Shown piece after piece: positions 28,479 through 38,739 of a stretch of DNA of 64,000 bases (position 1 is its first letter; each line of letters opens with the position of its first letter). The notes below the pieces were generated by a model. It was not told the DNA's origin. It worked only from the letters and a program-made list of their open reading frames with translations, and made no database searches. The position numbers and the translations under genes were made by a program. Origin of the DNA: Rhopalosiphum padi (taxonomy: Eukaryota > Arthropoda > Insecta > Hemiptera > Aphididae); the NCBI RefSeq assembly GCF_020882245.1, contig NC_083597.1:62412152-62476151 (forward strand), read 5' to 3'.

Positions 28479-29830
28479 GCGTCTTATTCCGTACTCGATA
28501 CAATACTATAATAGGTATTACTTTTAATCTGTTAATCATCATATCCGAAATATTACACGCATTGACAGTAATATTTCCGAAACAATTTACTTGAATATTC
28601 GATTTATTTATTTTATTTTATCGGCCTTCGTCACTTTTTGACAATTTTGCCGTAAAAAACTGATTTTACGTATTTTTAAGAGTGAACATGTGAAGGTTGC
28701 TTGCGATGCCTCTAAAAACGGTTTAGCTTGCATATGAAACCGTCGGCCTTTCGTTTTATATCAATATTTTGTAATTTTTTATTTTCCGTACAAAAATAAA
28801 ATAAAATTTAAAAAAGTTTATTTTACATGTGTAGAACATATAAAATCATAATAGTTCGTATATTTTATGGAATAATTAATTTTTTATTATATTGATTAGA
28901 ACATTAATTATTTATTATAATTACATATAATATAACTTAATTACTTAACCTATACAATATTATAAAATTATATTATATTAAATTCGAAATTTTTGTTATT
29001 TAAATACAATGTTTTACATTCCTATTACTGTTTGAAGTTTTTTTTGGAACTATTATAGTAATACATAATTACATCGTATTTAAAATCAGGTTTTAATGAT
29101 TTACTGATTAATTAAAACATACTGGTGTATTGTATATATAGATTCTGTATATTTGTAAATAATAACTAATTGTTTTTTCAATAATTTTTTGGGGAATAGA
29201 ATGCTTACTTCACATCTTATTTTGTATGTAAAATTGTATGATTCGCTAATCACTTATTCACCTCATAATTTACTATAAGTTACATAGATGATTCATAAAT
29301 ATCATTTTCTAAGGCTTTTCCTAATCGCATTTTGAGATTAAATACATCGTTTGACGCTCTTTATTACAATGTATAAGTCTGTCCATGGACCCAATATATG
29401 ACTACTCTATACTATATAAAATAAATATACTAACATAAATAATATGATTTAAATACCTACTAAATGTATGTAGGTATTAAATTAAAAAAATGCAAGAGCA
29501 AGGTAATATATTTGTCTATATTGTAATTGATTGAAATTATTTTAGCTTAAAACCATGTCTTTCCCTCTACATTCTCTTGTATTTATGGTTTGGTATTAAA
29601 TAATGTCCGTTTAAAATAATATTTGTATCCACCAAAACGTCTCATATAAATAAATGTAATATATTTGGTTCCTCGCTCATGATGATTTTGATATAATAAT
29701 CCTATATACTTTTACGTAACCATGGAATATAACAATTGATTTTTGTACATTTTATATATTATTTTTGTTCGAATAATATAACTATTGATATTCGTTAAAA
29801 ATAAAAACTCGCAGTCTTATAGATCTCATT

Positions 29831-30478
29831 ATGAAGACGCTTATCAAACAATTCGCTAATAATTTGATAATCGGAAAAACATCACAAGGTTATGAAGAAT
29901 CTGTGATTTTTGATGATGCAGTACGTATTATTCATATTTTGCAAACATTTGACATGACATTATTATATTACATAAAAATTTGATAAGTTTGCTGTTTTGT
30001 ATTATAGTTCTATCATATTATGTATATAAATATAACTACATTCAAACGTTGAAATTTAATAATATCATTTAGATTATTGATTTGACTACTAAACTATCGA
30101 TGTTGAGGATACATGACGAGGAATCATTTAGCGAAAAATATTGCACTTTTGAAGCAATTTTTCATTTAGAACACGAAGTATGTATTATTAGTAATAAATA
30201 TTGTACAGTATTAAATATTTAAATTATTAAAATATTGATTACTTCATCGCGTTTTGAAGGATGATATGGAAATAGAATATGAAGTTAGTGATTTCACCGA
30301 AGCACACACAAATCATCTTTTTCAAGTGCATATAAAACATCTATAATAATATCATGACACACATTCATTTTTTAATTTTTTATTATTAATATAGGTGAAA
30401 CGCAAAATTGGACAACTCGTTTCCAAAGACGAATCTTTATATAAAAAACATAAAAAGAATATTAAGCATTATGATTAG
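29831..30478 (+). CDS. Four-exon gene of unknown function, truncated by a hAT element
   Basis: Exons: 29831-29920 (ATG start, 30 codons), 30073-30177 (35), 30260-30325 (22) and 30395-30478 (27 plus TAG). All introns are GT-AG, short (152, 82 and 69 bp) and in phase 0; donors are GTACGT, GTATGT and GTGCAT. The 114-residue product is hydrophilic, with an acidic middle (LEHEDDMEIEYEVSD) and a Lys-rich end (YKKHKKNIKHYD). No signal peptide or membrane segment is seen, and the family was not recognised. The frame continues upstream of the ATG, so the true start may lie further 5'. The TAG stop is the first three bases of the hAT element at 30476, so the original gene ran further and this copy is truncated. 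An inverted, diverged copy of exon 2 and its intron (30839-31020) shows that the gene belongs to a repeated family. Confidence 0.6.
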
Positions 30479-30838
30479 GGGCCGGATTTTTATGAAAATG
30501 TATTTTCTTCTACATTTGATGTATAATAATTCTAATTAAATATCTTGACGTTTCGTTAAACGTAGATTCTACTGTTAATTTTTTTTTGCATATTTTTGCA
30601 TATTTGCATCAAAATGCATAATAATTGCATATTTCGAGGTAATTACATAAAATGTGCATATTTAATAAATACTTAATAAAATATTTTAAATTTTACTCAA
30701 AGTTTGATATATTCAAGTACTTGCCGATTTTGCCCGATTTCCGACGTTCCTGACAAATATAATTCGACCGAATAAAACAAAATGTAGAAAATAAATTGAG
30801 TGAATGAGGACGCGTCCTATACGAGCAATATTTTACGA

Positions 30839-31020
30839 GCAATATTTTTCACAAACTGGTTCCTCGTCGTGTATTTTCAACATCGATATTTTAGTAGTTA
30901 AATCAATGATTTAAATGATATTATTAAATTTCAACGTTTGAATGTAGTTATATTTATATACATAATATGACAGAACTATAATACAAAACAGCAAACTTAT
31001 CCAATTTTTATGTAATATGA
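30839..31020 (-). repeat. Inverted, captured copy of host exon 2 plus intron
   Basis: Read on the minus strand, this segment matches 29964-30144 over about 180 bp at roughly 90% identity. It covers the 3' part of intron 1 and the first two thirds of exon 2. Coding is largely kept (IIDLTTKISMLKIHDEE here, against IIDLTTKLSMLRIHDEE in the gene), but the acceptor AG has changed (CATTTAAATC against CATTTAGATT). A short tandem repeat, ACGAGCAATATTTT, marks its outer edge. Because it carries intron sequence it was acquired as DNA, not by retrotransposition. It lies wholly inside the hAT element. Confidence 0.75.
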
Positions 31021-31030
31021 TATCTCGCGA

Positions 31031-31310
31031 GGTATTGAATTTGCTAAAGTCAAACTATCGGAAGTATTATCAAAAAATCCCGGAATATCACAAATAAAAA
31101 AAATTTCTGAAATTATAAGCGGAGAAATAAGAAACAATGATGAAGACCTTGCAGAGTTGTCACCAGAGATATTTCTTGTTTCAAATACGCACCCATTATG
31201 TCAGCAGACGTGGAAAGAAGTTTTTCGAAGTACAAGGTTAGGTGCTACGCGACAATCGTAGAAGTTTTCAATTTGATAATTTAAAAGCACATTTTGTTAC
31301 ATCATGTTGG
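31031..31310 (+). pseudogene. Decayed hAT C-terminal (dimerisation) transposase remnant
   Basis: One frame reads into SPEIFLVSN. After a frame slip at about 31185 it continues as APIMSADVERSFSKYK. After a second slip at about 31235 it continues as LRDNRRSFQFDNLKAHF. The SADVERSFSKYK...DNRRSF pattern is characteristic of the C-terminal region of hAT transposases and hAT-derived proteins. The two frame slips make it non-functional. The DDE catalytic core and the BED-type zinc finger are missing; in their place is the captured host fragment. Confidence 0.7.
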
Positions 31311-31545
31311 TACTCATTCAAAAATGAATACACATTTTTATGTTATATACACATATAAAAAAATTATGTTTAAATTGTATTTTTGTTTCACTTATTACTA
31401 TACTTTTAAATTTTTTTTAAATTTTAATTTTTTAAACAATAATTTTTTTTTGCATATTATTTGCATATTTTTGAATTTTTGAGTGCATATATATGTGCAT
31501 ATTTAACTAAAATTTTTGCAAAAAAAACCGGGCCCTAATTATAAT

Positions 31546-33720
31546 ACATTATCAAACTTAAAAACAAAAATATTATCAGTATTTGTAAATTTCGGTTTGT
31601 TATGATGTTTTAGTTTTTAATTAACTTTAATCTTTATAATAAGCATTTATATATATATATATATATTATGTATTTGTATATCTATTACATACTCATTATT
31701 TGCATAAAAATTGAAATTTCACAAAAAAACCAATGTTTAAACACAGAAATTCTCTTATACTTTGTAGTTTTAAATAGGTCGATTTACTCTAATGTTAAAA
31801 CTAAGAAGATAAAATTAGTTTTGTTGAATGCAACTATGTTATATACGTTTAGGAAACACAATATGTGTAAGCATGGTATACCGCCTACTCTTAATTTGAT
31901 CACATCGGTGCAGGTACTTCATTTATTAATTAATTGATTTGTACAATATGTTTTTTAAACTATTTATTATTATTATACTTAAAATTTAGTGAAAATAAAA
32001 CACAGTTACATATTATTCAGTTAAAAATTATAAAATAAAGAAATACATTAAGAATCATGAAACATGATTTTCACTTGAGCATCAAGTAATTTAATTTCTA
32101 TTTAAGCCTAAAATAATCATATTTCATAGGATTAAGTAATTTTTATTTCACAGTAAAATAATTAAATATTTCTATATGTACTTTATAGAATAATTTAATA
32201 CATCCCATTGCCAAAAAGGCACTGTTTAGTTTTCTACATTAGTTCTATTTTTTTTTCGAGTGACTAATATTTACCTATTATTTTTTCGCTATTCTTTTCG
32301 TCGTATTTTTAATCATAATCATTATTTTTTTCGTGATTTTTTTTTTCGAAATACATTTTTTCATTACTGAGCAACGCTTCAAAAGTAGGTAGATTTTAAT
32401 TAATTGAAAAAAAATATTTTTAATATATAATACAAATACAATTATGAATTTATGATTATAATCAGTTCTGATTTGAACTATTTAAAACTATACAAGCAAT
32501 ACAAATGTTGCTTATTAAAGTGATATAATTATCCGGCTAGTTGACAAAGCCACAACAAAGCTACTGATTTAAAATGTGCGATTTTGTGTGCTCCATCTAA
32601 ATACAAAGTCATGTGACACACTTAAATTAAGCCATACTGATGGCCGATGAAATCTAGAAGTGTATATGTCCATATGAATTCGTTGTATTGTCTGTCTTAT
32701 AAACGTACATGTTAAATTAATTACTTTAATAGAACCGATTTGTGTTTTTAACTTAATATTTTAGAGCAAATTGACCAAGATAATTTAGAAGATAATAATA
32801 AAAAAAAATTAATAATTAACGCCATTTGTTGTATGTTTAGTGATGTCTGATGAGTGATGATCACCACGTACGACCGTTAAAATAATCTACATATGCCAGT
32901 GCCTAAAAAGTCTAAATAATACTTAAAATTTACCTCGTAACCAGTGAAAAATAATAATTTTTACGAGTCGTGCTAGAAAATATTAGTAAGATCATACAAT
33001 TCTTAATATATCATTTTTTCTAATTTTTTTCTTTTTTCTCTTACATATATTCTAACATTTGTATTGTAAAATGTTCATATTGTTATATTTAGTCTTATAA
33101 TGACAACAATGTCAACTTATATCTTCCTATCATAAATGTTGTAAGCCAATAACCTTAGTAGTTGAGGCTCAATATATTTTCTATTATTCTTAACTTAAAT
33201 AAACTTTAAGACTTAATTAAATACATTTGTCAAGTGTGAACTAAATATGTAATAATGATGTTAGAAGAACATTTTCAAAAATTAATTTAAAAACAATTCT
33301 GTATTCATTTATAATATGCAATAAAAGTACATTATAGTATGCATTGCAAGTAATTCTATAATTGGATACATTTTCAAAATGTATATCAAAACCTCTACAT
33401 TAAATTATGTTAGTAATTTCTCGAAAGTTAAATTTATTAAATTTAATATCGTGGAAGTCAAATACGTAATTACGAAATAATTCGTCCACGGCGTTTGATG
33501 GTAATTTTTCGGTATAGTAAATAAATGTAAGTTTAAAATTTAAAAAAAATATTTATGTATATTGTATAGTATATATTATGGAATATTATATATTATAATA
33601 AATAGGACTAATAATAACGAAACGACTATACACGAATTTCCGCGTAAGTATGATAAATTATGTCTTAATCAAATAACGAAAACATAATACTATACAAAAT
33701 GATATCATGATAATATCGTA
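31546..33720. other. AT-rich stretch downstream of the hAT insertion
   Basis: The reading of exon 4 could continue after the element for about 14 codons, to a donor-like TCA/GTATTT near 31581. That would be the displaced end of the interrupted exon. A further open frame at 31668-31937 includes CKHGIPPTLNLITSVQ before a donor-like CAG/GTACTT at about 31914, possibly another exon of the same gene, but the phase does not agree. The rest is T-rich and featureless. Confidence 0.3.
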
Positions 33721-33723
33721 CAT

Positions 33724-33990
33724 CATCGAGTTGGTGAGGGCACAAACTGTGTTTTCGAACTCAAGGTCATCGGTCCACACGCAGAAGAATGCGGGTCAGA
33801 CGACTGCATGGCATATGGTCGGCTAAGAAAGCTTAATGGGAAAATACTGAAAAGAACAACAACTGCGCCGAACAAAAAGTGGACGGTATCCAAATTGTTG
33901 TGTGATCGCTTGTGAAACAACGTACAAAAACTACATTACGACGTGTAAACTAGACGTCATAAAAAAAATAAAAAAAAAACAAAAAAAAAT
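33724..33990 (+). other. GC-rich island with A-rich tail: retroposon or exon
   Basis: About 200 bp near 48% GC stand out sharply and are followed by an A-rich tract (33961-33990). One plus frame is open to TGA at 33913-33915 and contains KVIGPHAEECGSDDCMAYG. The minus strand is also open for 65 codons (33723-33920). Near the start, GAGTTGGTGAGGGC resembles a tRNA D-arm/A-box, and GTTTTCGAACTCAAGG resembles a B-box, but their spacing is about 15 bp too short for a tRNA. A tRNA-derived SINE, a processed gene copy or a genuine exon all remain possible. Confidence 0.35.
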
Positions 33991-34122
33991 GTTCTACGAA
34001 AATATAACGGGTAATCAAGACACGCGTGTTATATTTTTTGTTTTTGTTTTATCACACAACGTATAATATAATTTTATAAATATTTATATATATATATATA
34101 CATTAGCCTTTTGTTTCTACAG

Positions 34123-34336
34123 CATCATTATGGGCAATAAACAAAGCCGCCTCTCTATATGTAGTGTACAGTGCTTAGACTTTATATTATACTTACTTAT
34201 CATGGTGTTATTATTATTATTATATTTTCTTATTTTCCGTACAAGACCATCGCATGTACGCCGCTTGTTTGTGACACTATTTTTTCGTCCACTCTTTTGC
34301 CTTTACATTCCCTCGCCAAAACCTGCATATTATTAG
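34123..34336 (+). CDS. Candidate first coding exon with myristoylation-like start
   Basis: A strong acceptor (CCTTTTGTTTCTACAG) is followed eight bases later by an ATG at 34130. The protein begins MGNKQSRL, which fits the N-myristoylation pattern M-G-x-x-x-S. The single-exon reading runs 68 residues to TAG, with a strongly hydrophobic stretch (LLIMVLLLLLYFLIF). The hydrophobic part could simply be translated intron, with the exon ending earlier at a GT such as ATAT/GTAGTG. Function is unknown. Confidence 0.25.
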
Positions 34337-35632
34337 ACCCGTATACATATAGACGGGTTGATAATAATTTATAAGCCCACAATTTGTTTTGTTAATTTAG
34401 AAAAAAGTTCATATTTTTAAATATATACATATTTATGTTTTGTATTATTGCAGTATTCAAGTGATTCTTCTATAGGGGAACACCCAATTTTTTTTGAAAA
34501 ATTTATCATTTTTAAAAATTACTTCTTCAAATGATTCGATTTCAGCATAATATCATAAAATATTATTTTTACTATTTTTTATCGTTGTAATATTATGTTA
34601 TCTGACTTTTTTTTAAAACTTTTTTAGTCATAGCATACATATTCCAGAATATTTCATATTAATTTCGAATGAGTAGTTAGTTGGTTATAACTTATAACTT
34701 ATAAGTTTTAAAATTCATGATGATTTTGAGTTTAGTGGCAAGGGGCACCATAAAAAAATTTCATCTATTATTTTAATGATCTAAACTTGATGTACCTATT
34801 TATAAAGTTATATTTATACATTTTATTTTTATATTACATACATTTTCAAAAAATATTCAGCTTAGAAATATGAAATTAAAAATTTACTTTTTCACTTATC
34901 TACTTAAAAAAATGTTAACGATAGAAATAGTTAAATCTTTTCGAAAAAAATGTGTATTTATCTTTGAAAGATTTACCCTGTTAACCTATATAATATGTAA
35001 AATATACATAAAGAAAAGGTATATTTCTCTATTTAATGTTAAAGAGGAACGCACAACAGGTATAATATAATAGATTTCAGCCGAGACTGAGTGTTATGAA
35101 CGTAGTGTACTTGTATTCTAGTTATTTTCACAACAATAGTTATTAAAGCTTTTTGTATAATTTAGTGAATTAAAATTCTAGTGGTTTTTGTTATGTATCT
35201 ATGTGTGTTAAAACAAAGCCAAGTAATAAAATGACACACTGCAGAGTGCAGGTTATAAAATAATAAGTGAGTTATGAGAAAATATGTTTAAATTCGCGTT
35301 GTATATACTGTAGATTAAAACTGTAATTAAAAAATCACAAACACCGCTATAAGGTGGACAATGGAATAAATTAGCCGAAATTATTAAAAGTTTATTATTT
35401 ATCCAGTCAAGTTCAGTTATTCTAAAACACAACTATCTGACAGTCAAACGACTCACCGGTTACTACACTACGGTTTTCATTTAATCAAAATACCAGTGCT
35501 ATAGTGATAATTTAAACTATTTATAAGAAAATAATTAATCTAACTAGAAAGACGCTAAGGTTTTTCGAGTATGTAGTAAAATTATTCAGATAAATTCATT
35601 TTTCAGTAACTGGAAAATTAACTTGTTGAACT

Positions 35633-35842
35633 ATGTCTACTGTAAGTCTGTTCCTTATCATTTTGATTCTTCGCTTCTTCGGTAATAAGTCTAAATCGAT
35701 TTCTAATAAATGTGTCCAACCGAATGATCATCGTCCGCACGACACTGACAACACCATCATCGTTTCCCAAGAAAAATATAATGAACAATACATTATTATA
35801 TTATTTAACGACTGTGGTAATAAAATATTAAGTAATCAATGA
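35633..35842 (+). CDS. Candidate small secreted protein, 69 aa
   Basis: It starts at ATG (35633) 23 bases after an acceptor-like TTTTTCAG. The first 15 residues (MSTVSLFLIILILRF) form a signal-peptide or anchor-like segment. The rest is hydrophilic with two Cys. AATAAA occurs at about 35902 and 35911, some 60 bp after the stop, a normal distance. Against it: the sequence ATGTCTACT/GTAAGTC is also a good splice donor, so the exon may end after three codons. No family was recognised. Confidence 0.3.
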   Translation: MSTVSLFLIILILRFFGNKSKSISNKCVQPNDHRPHDTDNTIIVSQEKYNEQYIIILFNDCGNKILSNQ

Positions 35843-36641
35843 ACAATTTGATTATATAACAGAGTAAATGAGTGACAAACGTTGTATATGCATTTTTTTA
35901 AAATAAATCCAATAAATAATGATAACTTGGTTGTAAAAATTTATTATTTATGAAATTAATGGAAATACATTTATTTTATTTGGCTTTCGTGTGAACATGT
36001 GATATACAACATAGTATAAACACTATAAACAATCATTGGCTATTGAGAAATACATATTAGGTATTTTGATTTTAGCAAAAAATTGTATTTACACTTTTTC
36101 ATTAGGAAATATTTAAAATAAGTTTTGGAGGTTTAGTGTAAAAAATATGTGTTTTAAAAATTTCCATTGAATATTCTCTGTTAACTTTTGTTGAATATAT
36201 TTTCTTTTATAATTTTCTTTATTAAACTATTTACACTTCTTAACACTTTTTTTATCAGATTTTTTATTATTATTATTACTTTTCATAGCGCTGTTTTTTT
36301 AATTTTGTTTTTAAGTTAAAAATTATATTAATTTTATGTTTTTTAAAAATGTATCTGTATATTTTAATGCATGGTATTTTGAACAAATAGTTTATTATTT
36401 ACGAGAATTTCAAGTTATGATGATGAGGAAAGTTGAGAGGAGTGTGCGGTTTATATTATGTATACTACGTAGAGCATATTCTTCGACATTGCCGTTCTAA
36501 TCCGCTCATCGAAACTTCGAATGCTCATCAATAATAAACTATTGTTTGATATCCGATATTTACGTAAACATTTTCAGAAAATATGACATCAAAAATAAAT
36601 GGGTTGCCGGTAACGTTTAAAAAGATAATATGTATAAACAA

Positions 36642-37154
36642 TCAGTACACGATATAAAAATAATAAAAATATATACCTACATAAATACCTACGTCAAATA
36701 TCATGAACAAGATAATGTTTTTTGTGGAAACAATGAGAAAAATAAAATAAGGACTTATATGTAATATGTATAAGCTTAAAAAGTGACCCAAATACCAACC
36801 TATATGTATATGATACACGTATTCAACTAGAGACAGGTAAGTAAATAATATAATATCTACTAAAGTTATACACAGGTTAAGCAGCAGGTAGCATATCGAA
36901 TGTAAATGGGTAACCCGTTGAGTTTTACATAATTTTCGTTTTGAACAAAAACTACTGCATTGAAACGTATACAAACTAATATTGTACGACATAATATAAG
37001 AATATAAAGAAATACAATATGTACGAAAAGGATGGGATTTTTCGATTATCTCGAGTATAAAGAATATCGATGCTGAGCAATGTTGGTTAAAACAACTCTG
37101 CGGATAAACTTCATACGGATACATTATATTACCTATATATAATTTAAAAGTCAT
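36642..37154 (-). CDS. Long hydrophobic open frame, 170 aa from first ATG
   Basis: This is the longest open frame in the window (191 codons from 37217, 170 from the first ATG at 37154). The product is Phe/Tyr/Ile/Leu-rich with several membrane-like segments and about nine Cys. The minus strand here is T-rich, which both removes stop codons and produces hydrophobic residues, so chance is a real alternative. No close polyadenylation signal follows on the minus strand and no family signature was seen. A seven-transmembrane receptor fragment was considered but no hallmark was found. Confidence 0.2.
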   Translation of the reverse strand: MTFKLYIGNIMYPYEVYPQSCFNQHCSASIFFILEIIEKSHPFRTYCISLYSYIMSYNISLYTFQCSSFCSKRKLCKTQRVTHLHSICYLLLNLCITLVDIILFTYLSLVEYVYHIHIGWYLGHFLSLYILHISPYFIFLIVSTKNIILFMIFDVGIYVGIYFYYFYIVY

Positions 37155-38289
37155 AAATTTCAATAAATACGTACATTCATTGCATTTTTCAATATCTATT
37201 GTATTTGGTAAATGCAATAGTAAAAATAAAAATAAAGCTAAACAATAATTTTTGAAATTGAAATAAACTTAACTTATTATTATAAATAATAACCATGGAT
37301 AATGAATATCTAATGATCAAACTTTAAATTGCGGGGTCGGTACATAAAAATTTATTTTATTAATAATTTATCTCATAATCGAATTGTTTTTATTTCAACA
37401 TCTATTATAATCATCTATCATCATAATATATCGACTTAATTATCTTTTGTTATTGATAGATTCATTAAAAATATAGTTATTAAAGTCGATCGTTTAAACT
37501 CTAATCATCAGTTATAGTTGTAGAGATTGTTGTACCTAAAACTGACGCAGAGACGACTCTAAAATATAATCGATCGCGTTGTCTTCATTTACGGCTATTG
37601 ACTATTGTAGATAATATTATAGTTAATAGACGGGTAAACGTTACAAACGTACAGTGTCTCGTTTCGGTTTATTTCGATCGTCATCATAGTATAGCAGATC
37701 TTTTAAATGTGTAGGTAGCTAATCCGTTATATACCACGCTATAATTACCATCAGTTACTAACGTCGACTGTACCTAATCGCACGTTGCCGAATAAATTTC
37801 AATTTGTCACTTATTATTTATACATATTTATACCTATTGCAGATAACTCGCGATAAACCCTATACATGCGAACGTCACGCTCTGGTTTTCATTACCAATA
37901 ACGACATTGCAGTGAGATAGGGTGTACCAAACAATGATGTTAAGGCCGATCGCGGTTAGCGGGTACATAATAATAATTATATTTGTAATATACTTACTCA
38001 ACACTAATTACATAAAATAAGTACAAATATCATATACATACAAAAACAAAAATATGTTTCTCGTCCTTCGCTAAATACAATGCAATATTATATTATATTT
38101 TATAATGTATACTAATTATCGATAGTCGACAAATTCGTTAATTAACGATATTTCTTTTTACATTTCAAACCTGCAGATATCGATTTTACATTAATCAATA
38201 ATCTAATGCGTTTTTAAACGCGATCTATTGGAAGTAGTCCGACAATTATTCACATGATTTATATTTACATACATCTATGATTTTGCATT

Positions 38290-38723
38290 CACGGGCGCCC
38301 ATTGATGGGGGAGTAAGACCTGCCTCTCTTCCTTGGAAAAATAATATTAATTTATGATTTAATAAATATCACCATATAGTATTATTATCTAATGATTTAG
38401 GCATACATCGAAAAAAATGTGTAGTTCTTACGCATTTGCCAATATTGCAGAATAATAATACTACCTATATATATATTACCAATATAATTGATTATATTTT
38501 ACTTTTTTATTCTTATATTTTTATTTATACTGGAAATGTATTTCAATTAACTATAATAATATTGTTAGTACTTATAAATTATACTAAAGTATAAATAATA
38601 ACATATATTTTATATTTATATGTGATGAAATAATATTACACCTTTAGTTAGTTTGAATTCGAGATGTTTTTTATTTTATTTCCCCTCCTCCTCTCCCTAA
38701 AATATTACCTATAGGTGCCCATG
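38290..38723. mobile_element. Non-autonomous hAT-type element, 434 bp
   Basis: The left end is CACGGGCGCCCAT and the right end from the minus strand is CATGGGCACCTAT (10 of 13 matching). The flanks TTTGCATT (38282-38289) and TTTGCATC (38724-38731) agree at seven of eight positions. Pyrimidine-rich CCCCTCCTCCTCTCCC lies inside the right end. There is no coding capacity. Confidence 0.65.
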
Positions 38724-38739
38724 TTTGCATCTAAACTTT

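Larger units (their letters stand above)
30476..31537. mobile_element. hAT element, 1062 bp, inserted in exon 4
   Basis: The left end reads TAGGGGCCGGATTTTT. The right end from the minus strand reads TAGGGCCCGGTTTTTTTT. The flanks ATTATGAT (30468-30475) and ATTATAAT (31538-31545) are an 8-bp duplication with one mismatch, as expected for hAT. The interior has GCATATTTTTGCATATT-type repeats at both sides (about 30586-30665 and 31450-31505), a captured host-gene fragment (30839-31020) and a broken hAT C-terminal coding remnant (31031-31310). It is no longer autonomous. Confidence 0.8.

Noticed and set aside
29831..30478. Aphid bicycle-type effector gene
   Set aside because: Exons are small, but all introns are phase 0, there is no signal peptide and no Cys-Tyr-Cys motif is present.
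33724..33766. tRNA gene
   Set aside because: A-box- and B-box-like motifs are present, but their spacing is too short and no acceptor stem or anticodon arm can be folded.
34171..34374. 67-codon frame overlapping the MGNKQS exon
   Set aside because: It has a non-ATG start and overlaps in another frame a reading with better start and splice support.
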